From Stomorhina lunata (taxonomy: Eukaryota > Arthropoda > Insecta > Diptera > Rhiniidae): a DNA stretch of 64,000 bases. The translations under genes and the position numbers were made by a program. Below, one piece after another: positions 11,461 to 24,100 of this stretch. Numbering within the stretch: the first letter of the stretch is position 1; each line of letters starts with the position of its first letter. The notes beneath the pieces were generated by a model. It saw only the letters and a list, made by a program, of their open reading frames with translations. It made no database searches and had not been told where the DNA came from. The DNA lies in assembly GCA_933228675.1 (NCBI GenBank), contig OW121743.1, forward strand, positions 109,673,468-109,737,467, in the 5' to 3' direction.

Positions 11461-11764
11461 AATTTGTATTTATAAGAATTTTCATATTGAATTTTGTTGA
11501 CCTTTTTCCCTGTTTTGCTTCTGCATTTACACATCCTTAACCCATTGTGCTTCCGTAGTGCATTCATACACAGTAGCAAAAACTAATCACAGCATTACGG
11601 AACAGAAATTTTTCTTCATCTTGTCAAACAATTTCAGTATTTTTTTTTGCTCTTGAGTTTTTGCGTAGTCTCGGAAATTCAGGTTAATTTTTCCCGCAAC
11701 ACAAACTAAAAAACATAACAGACGCAAAAACAGAAAATTGAATTTTATTGCAAACTTTAACTTA

Positions 11765-11968
11765 ATGTTATATTTAAAGTTTTTTGCTTTTTTGCTCTTT
11801 ATTATTTTAAATTTTCTTATTGTTCTAAAGATTGAGGGAAATACAATTTTGAGGCGCTTCCAGTTTATAATGGATTATGGAGTAAGCTTTAAATACGAAT
11901 ATTCTGAAAAAGAACTAGAAGATGCAAAAAGTATCTGTAAGTATATTTTATTTAATATCAAGTCATGA
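11765..11968 (+). CDS. Candidate small secreted/membrane ORF or first exon
   Basis: I do not recognise it. The first ATG of the frame is at 11765 (an upstream TTG at 11738 is not a credible start), giving 67 residues. The N-terminus MLYLKFFAFLLFIILNF is strongly hydrophobic, like a signal peptide or anchor, and is followed by a polar stretch (FKYEYSEKELEDAKS). A strong donor-like GTAAGT lies at 11937-11942 within the frame, so this could be a first exon of about 172 coding bases. The context around the ATG (CTTAATG) is weak. T-rich DNA easily yields hydrophobic frames by chance, so confidence is low. Confidence 0.2.
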   Translation: MLYLKFFAFLLFIILNFLIVLKIEGNTILRRFQFIMDYGVSFKYEYSEKELEDAKSICKYILFNIKS

Positions 11969-12253
11969 CCATGAGTTATACATTTATAAACTACCACATG
12001 CAAGTATGTGTGTTCTCACATATTCAATATTTTATTACTTTGAATGCACGTGTTATATTATTGATTTCTTTACTTCTTCATCTTCATCCTCATCCTCATC
12101 CTCACCAGATTTAATACTTGACTGCATATGCATTAATTTTTCTCAACATTTTCAAAACTTTATTTCAATTTACATCAACCGGTGTCGCCTCATCACTCAC
12201 GTATGAAACTTAGCGGTCTGATAAAAGATTATATGATTGTTTTTATTTTTATT

Positions 12254-12307
12254 GTTGCTGCTGATGCTGCTGCTGTTTGGCCATACGGCAGCTGCAGCAG
12301 CAGCAAC
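12254..12307. repeat. CTG/CAG fold-back
   Basis: GTTGCTGCTG plus further CTG units on the left are matched inverted by a CAG-rich right arm ending CAGCAGCAAC, around a TTTGGCCATACGG spacer. The transcript of either strand could form a hairpin. Confidence 0.7.
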
Positions 12308-12754
12308 ATTTGAATTATGAAAAATCCACAATCAATTGTATTAAGAAATCCTCAAGGATGAAAGATGCCACAAAAAAGCGGAATAGTTTAAAAAACTAAA
12401 TTCATATATCGAGTGCAATAAAGTCGTCGTATTTACTTGAAGTAAAATCTTTAATGTTCGAAAATTGTATTTGCAGTTCACGGAAATGTGGAGGTTTGCT
12501 TGAATGTTTCTGCAATTATTATTTGAGCTGCAGTATTCAGGCGCATGCGCGTGTGCGGCCTTTATGGCAATTGCAATTTATGATTGAAATCATGAGCTTC
12601 AACTTTGGGGTTTTTTTTCTGTACAAAATGTGCAACTTTTGCATAAGCATGACAAAGGTAAAAATGGAAAAGGTTGCCAAGTATTTTAATATTTTAAATA
12701 AAAACTAGGGAGATTTAACATTTTCTTTGAAATATTCTTTTTAGCGAAAAAAAT

Positions 12755-13745
12755 TTTGAACAGTTGTAATACCACAAATTTTTCTATACAAAATTAAATA
12801 CCACAAATTTTCTTTATAAAAAATTTGAATACAGAAAGTTTTCCATAAAATTTTAATACCAAAAATTTTGTACATATAAAAAATTTTCTATAAAAATTTT
12901 AATTCCTTAAATTTTTTATAAAAAATTTCAATACCGAAAATTTTCCTTAAAAAATTTCAATACCGAAAACTTTCCATCAAAAATTTCAAAACCGAAAATT
13001 TTCTAAAAAAAATATTAATACCGAAAATTTTTAATTAAAAATTTGAATACCGAAAATTATCTATAAAAATTTTAATACTGAAAATTTTGTATAAAAAAAT
13101 TTTATACCGAAAATTTTCTATAAAAAATTTCAATACCGAAAGTTTTTATAAAAAATTTTACAACCAAAAACTTTCTATAAAAAATTTTAATACCAAAAAT
13201 TTTCTATAAAAAATTTTAATACCAAAAATTTTCTATAAAAAATTTTAATATCGAAAATTTTCTATAAAAAATTTTAACGAAAATTTTTAATAAAAAATTT
13301 TAATATCGAAAATCATCGATAAAAAAATTTAAGTCGAAAATTTTTTATAAAATATTATATTGCTCAAAATTTTCTATTTTTAATAAAAAATTTTAATTCT
13401 GAAAATTTTCAATTTAAAATTTTGATAACGAAAATTTTTAATAAAAATTTTTTTAAAATTTAAGTACTGCACATTTTTTTTTTTGCAAAATGTTAATACC
13501 AAAAATTTTCTATAAATACCAAAATACCAAAAATTTTTTATAAAAAATTTAAATACCTAAAATTTTCTATAAAAAATGTAAATACCGAAAATTTTCTATA
13601 AAAAATTTTAATACCGAAAATTTTCTATAAAAAAATTTTAATACTGAAAATTTTCTATAAAAAAAATTTTAATACCGAAAATTTTCTATAAAAAAATTTT
13701 AATACCGAAAATTTTCTATAAAAAAATTTGGTATCAAAAATTTTC
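12755..13745 (+). repeat. 29-bp tandem array (ACCGAAAATTTTC family), diverged
   Basis: About 33 units of the 29-bp family are present, in the same orientation as 4990-8565 and strongly diverged until about 13540. They become regular near 13570-13730 and then grade without a break into the 28-bp ATAACG family. The transition shows that the two families share an ancestor or have exchanged sequence. Confidence 0.88.
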
Positions 13746-16050
13746 TATAAAATATTTTATTATTACCAAAATTTTTCTATAAAAATTCTATAACGAAATT
13801 TTTTTTATAAAAATTTTATAACTAAAAACTTTCTATAAAAATTCTATAACGAAAATTTTTCTATAAGAATTTTATAAGGAAAATTTTTCTATAAAAATTT
13901 TAAAACGAAAATTTTTCCATAAAAATTCTAAAACGAAAATTTTTCTATAAAAATTTTATAACGAGAATTTTTCTATAAAATTTTATAACGAAAATTTTTC
14001 TATAAAAATTTAATAACGAAAATTTTTTCTATAAAAATTTTGGACCTAGAATTTTTCTATAAAAATTTTATAACGAAAATTTTTCTATAAAAATTTTATA
14101 ACGAAAATTTTACTATAAAAATTTTATAACGAAAATTTTTTTATAAAAATTTTATAAAGAAAATTTTTCTTTAAAAATTTTAGATAGACAATTTTACTAT
14201 AAAAATCATATAACGAAAATTTTACTACAAAAATTTTATAACGAAAATTTTATAACGAAAATTTTACTATAAAAGTTTTATAACAAAAATTTTTCTTTAA
14301 AAATTTTATAACGAAAATTTTTCTATGAAAATTTTATAACGAAAACTTTTCTATAAAAATTTTATAACGAAAATTTTTCCATAAAAATTTTATAACAAAA
14401 ATTTTTCTATAAAAATTTTATAACGAAAATTTTTCTATAAGAATTTTATAACGAAAATTTTTCTATAAAAATTTTATAACGAACATTTTTCTATAAAAAT
14501 TTTATAACGAAAATTTTTCTATAAAAATTTTATAACGAAAATTTTTCTATAACAAAAATTTTTCTATAAAAATTTTATAACGAAAATTTTTCTATAAAAA
14601 TTTTATAACGAAAATTTTTCTATAAAAATTTTATAACGAAAATTTTTCTATAAAAATTTTATAACGAAAATTTTTCTATAACAAAAATTTTTCTATAAAA
14701 ATTTTATAACGAAAATTTTTCTATAAAAATTTTATAACGAAAATTTTTCTGTAAAAATTTTATAACGAAAATTTTTCTATAAAAATTTTATAACGAAAAT
14801 TTTTTTATAAAAATTTTATAACGAAAATTTTTCTATAAAAATTTTATAACGAAAATTTTTCTATAAAAATTTTATAACGAAAATTTTTCTATAAAAATTT
14901 TATAACGAAAATTTTTCTATAAAAATTTTATAACGAAAATTTTTCTACAAAAATTTTATAACGAAAATTTTTCTATAAAAATTGTATAACGAAAATTTTT
15001 CTATAAAAATTTTATAACGAAAATTTTTCTATAAAAATTTTATAACGAAAATTTTTCTATAAAAATTTTATAACGAAAATTTTACTACAAAAATTTTATA
15101 ACGAAAATTTTACTATAAAAGTTTTATAACAAAAATTTTTCTTTAAAAATTTTATAACGAAAATTTTTCTATAAAAATTTTATAACGAAAACTTTTCTAT
15201 AAAAATTTTATAACGAAAATTTTTCCATAAAAATTTTATAACAAAAATTTTTCTATAAAAATTTTATAACGAAAATTTTTCTATAAAAATTTTATAACGA
15301 AAATTTTTCTATAAAAATTTTATAACGAACATTTTTCTATAAAAATTTTATAACGAAAATTTTTCTATAAAAATTTTATAACGAAAATTTTTCTATAACA
15401 AAAATTTTTCTATAAAAATTTTATAACGAAAATTTTTCTATAAAAATTTTATAACGAAAATTTTTCTATAAAAATTTTATAACGAAAATTTTTCTATAAA
15501 AATTTTATAACGAAAATTTTTCTATAAAAATTTTATAACGAAAATTTTTCTATAACAAAAATTTTTCTATAAAAATTTTATAACGAAAATTTTTCTATAA
15601 AAATTTTATAACGAAAATTTTTCTGTAAAAATTTTATAACGAAAATTTTTCTATAAAAATTTTATAACGAAAATTTTTTTATAAAAATTTTATAACGAAA
15701 ATTTTTCTATAAAAATTTTATAACGAAAATTTTTCTATAAAAATTTTATAACGAAAATTTTTCTATAAAAATTTTATAACGAAAATTTTTCTATAAAAAT
15801 TTTATAACGAAAATTTTTCTATAAAAATTTTATAACGAAAATTTTTCTACAAAAATTTTATAACGAAAATTTTTCTATAAAAATTGTATAACGAAAATTT
15901 TTCTATAAAAATTTTATAACGAAAATTTTTCTATAAAAATTTTATAACGAAAATTTTTCTATAAAAATTTTATAACGAAAATTTTTCTATAAAAATTTTA
16001 GACCGAAAATTTTTCTATAAAAATTTTAGACCGAACATTTTTTAGTCAAA
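13746..16050 (-). repeat. 28-bp tandem array (CGTTATAAAA family), inverted
   Basis: About 82 units with core ATAACGAAAATTTTTCTATA are present, the reverse complement of the arrays at 1-1745 and 17465-19785. Copies are near-identical over 14220-15990. A secondary duplication of about 850-900 bp is visible, with shared rare variants in two blocks (see findings). The last two units carry GACCGAA before the array ends. Confidence 0.94.
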
Positions 16051-17464
16051 ATTGTACACCAGATTAATCCACCTTCTTCTGGATTCCTCTTAAAACGGTA
16101 ACCCTCTTTACCCACACAGACTTTAGGGCATGAGCGATGAAGCATAGCGATCTTTTCATAAATTTTGTGGCATCGTCGTCTATTCTGTGATTATTGTTGT
16201 TGGTTGTTGCTGTTGAACGAATGTGTTGCTGGCTGATATTGAATTGGTTCATTGGATGGTTTTTGGCGATATGGTTGGTGGTTTGAGTCGTCTGTTCATT
16301 CGTCCGTCCATCTGGATGGTTGATTAGTTTTTTTTCCTCTTTCTTTCAGTTTTAATATTATAAACATGCAAAAAGCTCAAAGAAAAGAGCCCAAGATAGA
16401 ATGGCATGTGCAAATAATCAAATAACAATAATAAATTATTTACTGAGTGCTGACTTTTATTGTTATTATTACGATTACAATAATAGCAACAACAATTGCA
16501 GTAATAGTAATAATAATACTAATAACAACAAAAAATGACAGGAGTTTGGTTGAATATTGTACAACAGAATTTATGAGTATGAGTAAATAAATATTGTCTT
16601 ATGAAAACTTTTGTGGAGGACTTGAACTGGCAACGAATAAAAATTGATGAGAAATCACGATGAATTGTTTGTTGGTCGCATGTATTGTACAAAAATATAA
16701 ATGAGAAAAAATAAAAAACGACAGACTGATCTTTTGACAAACTTCATGGTCTTGAACTAATTTGATAGATTGTAACTACGTGCTCATATATAGAAATATC
16801 TATATTTCCCTTTGACTCGTCTAAAGAAGTTGTTTGTATATCTTTGTTTGGAATGTTGATTATTCAAGATCGGACTCTTTTTACTTCACTACTAGATCAC
16901 CGACATATTATTTATTTTATGAACTTTTGTAAAAGCCAATGTCAGTTGTGTGTTGAATTGCATTGAGGGACTTTGTCGGCATAACTTAAACGAAATCAAA
17001 GACAGATGCAGATTTAAAGCAATCAACATTTACATACCAAAAAATGTACGTGAGTAAGTTGTAAGTTACAAACTGATACAATTTGAGATCCCTTATAATG
17101 TTGCAAGGACATGGTTAAGTTGTGTGAGTTTTTTTCTTTTTGCCTTGATAAAATTCCGAAATTTTTTCAAATTAAAATCTTTTAAAAATACAACGCCTTT
17201 AATTACCTACAACATGAAGGGAACAACTGAAAAGGAATATGGCAGAAAATAAAACAAAAAGTTAAAATTAAATAAAATGCAATTTAATCGAAACAAAAAA
17301 CTGCCATTTGCAATTTTATCTTAACGCAAAAGTATTTATATTGCACACCGAACAATAATACTTGCCTGATTTAGTTGTACAAAAACCTTAACAAAATATT
17401 TACTTGAAAGTAACTATGAATTAACCCACAATAGAACAAAGGGGATAAAAATGGTTTAAAATTA
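16051..17464. other. Unique AT-rich spacer
   Basis: No gene is recognised. Positions 16420-16535 hold cryptic AAT/AAC trinucleotide runs. A minus-strand frame at 16064-16252 rich in N and Q derives from a GTTGTTG-type tract. The rest is ordinary AT-rich DNA. Confidence 0.5.
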
Positions 17465-19785
17465 AACGATATAAAAATTTTCTAAATTGAATTAATTCTA
17501 AAAAAAATTTTTTATACAAATTTTTGATAACAATTTTTGAGAGAAAATTGTTGGTATAAAATTTTTGTAGAAAATTTTACTTACAAATTTTTTGTAAGAA
17601 AATTTTCGGTACAAATTTTGAAGACAAATTTTTCGAAATAAAATTTTTCAAATAAAAATTTTTTATAGAAAAATTTTGGTATAACATTTTTTCGAAAGTT
17701 TTCGATACTAATTTTTAATATAAATTTTTTTACCTACATTTAAGATATAAAATTTTTTATAGAAAATTTTCGATGTAAACTTTTTTTTAGAAATTTTTTA
17801 AGAAAAATTTTGTATAAAAAATTTTCGACATAATATTTTGATTTAAATATTAAATCTCTTATACAAAATTTTTGATTTCAATTTTCTTTTATAAAATTTT
17901 CGATACAAAATTTTTAGAGAAATTGTTTTTTAGAAAAATATTCGTTTTGGAATTTTTATAGACAAATTTTCGTTACAAATTTTTTATAGAAAAAATTTTT
18001 TTGTTTATATAAAAATTTTTGTGTTAAAATTTGTACTAAATATTTCTTTATTAAAAATATAAATTTTATAGAAAAATTTACGTTATTAAAATTTTTCAAG
18101 AAAAATATTTGTTACTAAAATTTTTATAGAAAAATGTTCGTCATAAAATTTTTGCAAAAAAATTTTCGTCATAAAATTTTTGCAAAAAAATTTTCGTCAT
18201 AAAATTTTTACAAAAAATTTTCATTTTAAAATTTTTATAGAAAAATTTTCATTTTAAAATTTTTATATAAAAATTTTCGTTTCAAAATTTTTATATAAAA
18301 ATTTTCGTTTTAAAATTTTTATATGAAACGAAAATTTATATAAAACGAAAATTTTTATATAAAAATTTTAAAATGAGAATTTTTCTATAAAAATTTTAAA
18401 ATGAAAATTTTTTGTAAAAATTTTATGACGACAATTTTTTTGCAAAAATTATATATTTTTAGAGAAATTGTTTTTTAGAAAAATATTCGTTTTAAAATTT
18501 TTATAGAAAAATTTTCCTTACAAAATTTTTAAAGAAAAATTTTCTTTACAAAATTTTTGAAGAAAAAGTTTCTTTATAGAATTTTTGTAGACAAATTTTC
18601 TTTGGAAAAATTTTGCTTATAAAATTTTTATAAAAACATTTGCTTTATAAAAATTCTATAGAAAAATGTTCGTTTTAAAATTTGTATAGAAAAATTTTCG
18701 TTACTAAAATATTTATAGAAAAATTTAAGTTACTAAAATTTTTATAAAAAAATTTTCGTTACTAAAATTTTTATAGAAATATTTTCGTTTCAAAATTTTT
18801 ATATAAAAATTTTCGTTTTAAAATTTTTATAGAAAAATTTTCGTTATAAAATTTGTATAGAAAAATTTTCGTTATAAAGTTTTTATAGAAAAATTTTCGT
18901 TATAAAATTTTTATAGAAAAATTTTCGTTATAAAATTTTTATAGAAAAATTTTCGTTATAAAATTTTTATAGAAAAATTTTCGTTATAAAATTTTTATAG
19001 AAAAATTTTCGTTATAAAATTTTTATAGAAAAATTTTCGTTATAAAATTTTTATAGAAAAATTTTCGTTATAAAATTTGTATAGAAAAGTTTTCGTTATA
19101 AAATTTGTATAGAAAAATTTTCGTTATAAAATTTTTATAGAAAAATTTTCGTTATAAGATTTGTATAGAAAAGTTTTCGTTATAAAATTTGTATAGAAAA
19201 ATTTTCGTTATAAAATTTGTATAGAAAAATTTTCGATATAAAATTTTTATAGAAAAATTTTTTTTATAAAATTTTTATAGAAAAATTTTTTTTATAAAAT
19301 TTTTATAGAAAAAATTTTTTTATAAAATTCTTATAGCAAAATGTTTGTTATAAAATTTTGGATATAAAATTTTTATAGAACATTTTTTTTAAACTTTCTA
19401 TAAGAATTTTCGTTACAACGGAAATTTTTCCGTTGTTTAAATTTTCATTATTAAAATTTATATAGAAAAATTTTCGATATCAAAATTTTTATAATAAAAA
19501 AAATTTGTTATTAAAATTTTATAAAAAAAAAAAAATTCTTTTAATTAAAAATTTTATAGAAAAATATTTGTTATTAAAATTTTTATAGAGAAAATTTTCG
19601 TTTATAGAAATTTTTTTTTTATACAAAATTTTTATTAAAAATTTTTTAAAGAAATTAAAAAAAAAAATTAATATAGAAAAATGTTCTTTATAAAACTTTT
19701 ATAGAAAAATTTTCTTTATAAAACTTTTATAGAAAAATTTTCCTTATAAAATTTTTATAGACAAATTTTTGTAAAAAACAATTTA
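17465..19785 (+). repeat. 28-bp tandem array (CGTTATAAAA family), forward
   Basis: This has the same unit and orientation as 1-1745, including the diverged CTTTATAAAA types. It is diverged from 17465 to about 18780 and near-identical at 18820-19240. It contains a long palindrome at 18177-18448 and a 38-bp direct repeat flanking it (17911 and 18456). CGTTATAAAA, CGTTTTAAAA and CTTTATAAAA variants form local blocks. Confidence 0.92.
18177..18448. repeat. Palindrome within array, ~106-bp arms
   Basis: The left arm, 18177-18282, is repeated inverted at 18343-18448 with only about two mismatches, including rare variants such as the GCAAAAAAATT end and the ATTTTAAAA units. The 60-bp centre is itself partly self-complementary. 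Ordinary unit-by-unit homology cannot explain the shared variants, so this is an inverted duplication of a stretch of array. Confidence 0.85.
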
Positions 19786-21109
19786 CTAGCATCCCGGTAT
19801 GGATTAATATTCCTACATGCTCGTAATGAAAAACAGATACAAAAATTAAAACTTAAGTAGAGAAAATATATATAAAAAAACCTAAGCCGACATTTACCTG
19901 TCGATTATATGACACTAAGGTTTTTATGTGTTGTCTTGGTCGGGGCATAGCTGGCAGGGCTGTTGAGGCAATTAAAATCCACACAAGCTAATTTAATCGC
20001 TAAAAATGACTACTACAACGAGGTGCCACAAATGTGCGCTTTTCACACTACAATCAAGGAAACAAATGAAGAATATACTCAAGTGCTAACAACCAACACT
20101 ACTCGAGGTTGCAAGCAAGATGGCTTAAGCCAACCCAACCGACAAATAACTAAAATTTAAAATACTATAATATCAGACTAAAGCAATTCATTTAAAAATT
20201 GCTAGCAACAAAAAATGTTTTAAAGAATGTATACTACTTACTTTACTCGCTTACTTGTTGTTAGAATAATTTTGCAGCGAAGAAAATTTTTAAAGAAATA
20301 CTACAATACAGTTAAGAGCAATTTAAGCCAAGATCTGTTCAACACTCAGGTGCGATCGTATATTTAGACATCATTTCTTTTGTGTAGAAAAAAAGTGTGT
20401 TTATATGTTGGCCGATCTGTCTGTCGCTTTGTCTGTCTGTCTTTTCGTTCGGCTGGTTGCACATTCTTATCTTCGTTATTGACCAAAACAATTTTAAGCG
20501 GCTTATAAACGTCCTTTCAATTCAACCACACTATTTATATATATACGTCTTTGGAACTCCCCCTTTGAAACCACGAAATATTGTATGTATTTAGTTAGTA
20601 TAGAAGACTCTTTTCATTGCCAATGTAAATTTTTTTTGTTGGGCTGCTTGTCAGTTTACATTTGGCTCTAATACACTCATTTTGCAGCTTAATTTGAACG
20701 ATTTTGGCGGGTGTTAAATTTCACAACACAGCCAACGAGAAAGAGGGAAAAAACCGATTTTATTATTTTACTTGGACATTTTATTGGTAAGGTTCTGTTC
20801 ACAATCTTAAGATCTTTAGTTTTTCTGTTGCGTTCATTTGTTGGCTGTGGCTTAGTGAGTTACAAATTCAAGTTTTTCTTATTCAAAACTGACACTTTTG
20901 GTTGCCGGCTGATTTTTTGTTTTCTGTCCAGGAGTTTTGAGAGTATTTTGTTTTATTGCTTTATTGAATAAAGAAATTGTAAAAGTTACTAGACTATTAT
21001 TATATTTCAGAGGCTTAGGAGATTATTATTTTTATAAAGTTTGTTATAAATAACACTGGTCAACGGCCAACATTAAATATAAGTTAAACTTTTTTTATGT
21101 CCACAGCAC
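19786..21109. other. Unique spacer
   Basis: No gene is recognised. A short GTCT-rich stretch lies at about 20415-20450. Open frames at 19963-20160, 20397-20594 and 20711-20971 lack family resemblance or convincing signals and are treated as chance. Confidence 0.5.
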
Positions 21110-24100
21110 CATAGAAAAATTTTGTATCAAACAATTCTATAGAAAAATTTTATACCGAAAATTTTCTATAGAAAAATTTTATACCGAAAATTTTCTATGG
21201 AAAAATTTTATACCGAAAATTTTCTATGGAAAAATTTTATACCGAAAATTTTCTATGGAAAAATTTTATACCGAAAATTTTCTATGGAAAAATTTTATAC
21301 CTAAAATTTTCTATGGAAAAATTTTATACCGAAAATTTTCTATGGAAAAATTTTATACCTAAAATTTTCTATGGAAAAAATTTATACCGAAAATTTTCTA
21401 TGGAAAAATTTTATACCGAAAATTTTCTATGGAAAAATTTTATACCTAAAATTTTCTATGGAAAAATTTTATACCTAAAATTTTCTATGGAAAAATTTTA
21501 TACCGAAAATTTTCTATGGAAAAATTTTATACCGAAAATTTTCTATAGAAAAATTGTATGCCGAAAATTTTCTATAGAAAACTTTTATACCGAAAATTTT
21601 CTATAGAAAAATTTTATACCGAAAATTTTCTATAGAAAAATTTTATACCGAAAATTTTCTATAGAAAAATTTTATACCGAAAATTTTCTATAGAAAAATT
21701 TTATACCGAAAATTTTCTATAGAAAAATTTTATACCGAAAATTTTCTATAGAAAAATTTTATACCGAAAATTTTCTATAGAAAAATTTTATACCGAAAAT
21801 TTTCTATAGAAAAATTTTATACCGAAAATTTTCTATAGAAAAATTTTATACCGAAAATTTTCTATAGAAAAATTTTATACCGAAAATTTTCTATAGAAAA
21901 ATTTTATACCGAAAATTTTCTATAGAAAAATTTTATACCGAAAATTTTCTATAGAAAAATTTTATACCGAAAATTTTCTATAGAAAAATTTTATACCGAA
22001 AATTTTCTATAGAAAAATTTTATACCGAAAATTTTCTATAGAAAAATTTTATACCGAAAATTTTCTATAGAAAAATTTTATACCGAAAATTTTCTATAGA
22101 AAAATTTTATACCGAAAATTTTCTATAGAAAAATTTTATACCGAAAATTTTCTATAGAAAAATTTTATACCGAAAATTTTCTATAGAAAAATTTTATACC
22201 GAAAATTTTCTATAGAAAAATTTTATACCGAAAATTTTCTATAGAAAAATTTTATACCGAAAATTTTCTATAGAAAAATTTTATACCGAAAATTTTCTAT
22301 AGAAAAATTTTATACCGAAAATTTTCTATAGAAAAATTTTATACCGAAAATTTTCTATAGAAAAATTTTATACCGAAAATTTTCTATAGAAAAATTTTAT
22401 ACCGAAAATTTTCTATAGAAAAATTTTATATCGAAAATTTTCTATAGAAAAATTTTATACCGAAAATTTTCTATAAAAAAATTTTATATCGAAAATTTTC
22501 TATAGAAAAATTTTATACCGAAAATTTTCTATAGAAAAATTTTGTACCGAAAATTTTCTATAGAAAAATTTTGTACCGAAAATTTTCTATAGAAAAATTT
22601 TGTACCGAAAATTTTCTATAGAAAAATTTTGTACCGAAAATTTTCTATAGAAAAATTTTGTACCGAAAATTTTCTATAGAAAATTTTTGTACCGAAAATT
22701 TTCTATAGAAAAATTTTGTACCGAAAATTTTCTATAGAAAAATTTTGTACCGAAAATTTTCTATAGAAAAATTTTGTACCGAAAATTTTCTATAGAAAAA
22801 TTTTGTACCGAAAATTTTCTATAGAAAAATTTTGTACCGAAAATTTTCTATAGAAAAATTTTGTACCGAAAATTTTCTATAGAAAAATTTTGTACCGAAA
22901 ATTTTCTATAGAAAAATTTTGTACCGAAAATTTTCTATAGAAAAATTTTGTACCGAAAATTTTCTATAGAAAAATTGTATACCGAAATTTTCAATAGAAA
23001 AATGTATGCCGAAAATTTGCTATAGAAAACATTTATACCGAAAATTTTCTATAGAAAACTTTTATACCGAAAATTTTCTATAGAAAACTTTTATACCGAA
23101 AATTTTCTATAGAAAACTTTTATACCGAAAATTTTCTATAGAAAACTTTTATACCGAAAATTTTCTATAGAAAACTTTTATACCGAAAATTTTCTATAGA
23201 AAACTTTTATACCGAAAATTTTCTATAGAAAACTTTTATACCGAAAATTTTCTAAACAAAAATTATATACCGAAAATTTTCTATAGAAAAGTTTTGTACC
23301 GAAAATTTTCTATAGAAAAGTTTTGTACCGAAAATTTTCTATAGAAAACTTTTGTACCGAAAATTTTCTATAGAAAACTTTTGTACCGAAAATTTTCTAT
23401 AGAAAAATTTTGTACCGAAAATTTTCTATAGAAAAATTTTGTACCGAAAATTTTCTATAGAAAAATTTTGTACCGAAATTTTTCTATAGAAAAATTTTGT
23501 ACCGAAAATTTTCTATAGAAAAATTTTGTACCGAAAATTTTCTATAGAAAAATTTTGTACCGAAAATTTTCTATAGAAAAATTTTGTACCGAAAATTTTC
23601 TATAGAAAAATTTTGTACCGAAAATTTTCTATAGAAAAATTTTGTACCGAAAATTTTCTATAGAAAAATTTTGTACCGAAAATTTTCTATAGAAAAATTT
23701 TGTACCGAAAATTTTCTATAGAAAAATTTTGTACCGAAAATTTTCTATAGAAAAATTTTGTACCGAAAATTTTCTATAGAAAAATTTTGTACCGAAAATT
23801 TTCTATAGAAAAATTTTGTACCGAAAATTTTCTATAGAAAAATTTTGTACCGAAAATTTTCTATAGAAAAATTTTGTACCGAAAATTTTCTATAGAAAAA
23901 TTTTGTACCGAAAATTTTCTATAGAAAAATTTTGTACCGAAAATTTTCTATAGAAAAATTTTGTACCGAAAATTTTCTATAGAAAAATTTTGTACCGAAA
24001 ATTTTCTATAGAAAAATTTTGTACCGAAAATTTTCTATAGAAAAATTTTGTACCGAAAATTTTCTATAGAAAAATTTTGTACCGAAAATTTTCTATAGAA

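Larger units (their letters stand above)
11461..12754. other. Unique island with short trinucleotide tracts
   Basis: A 1.3-kb non-repetitive island. It contains the small ORF at 11765-11968, a CTTCATCCTCATCCTC tract at about 12072-12105 and a CTG/CAG fold-back at 12254-12307. I see no recognisable gene. Confidence 0.5.

Noticed and set aside
12454..12708. 84-aa Cys-containing ORF
   Set aside because: There is no recognisable motif pattern, signal or splice context, and the composition is compatible with chance.
21226..21606. 126-aa repetitive protein
   Set aside because: It is open only because CTATAG became CTATGG in this block; the translation cycles through three frames of a 29-bp unit.
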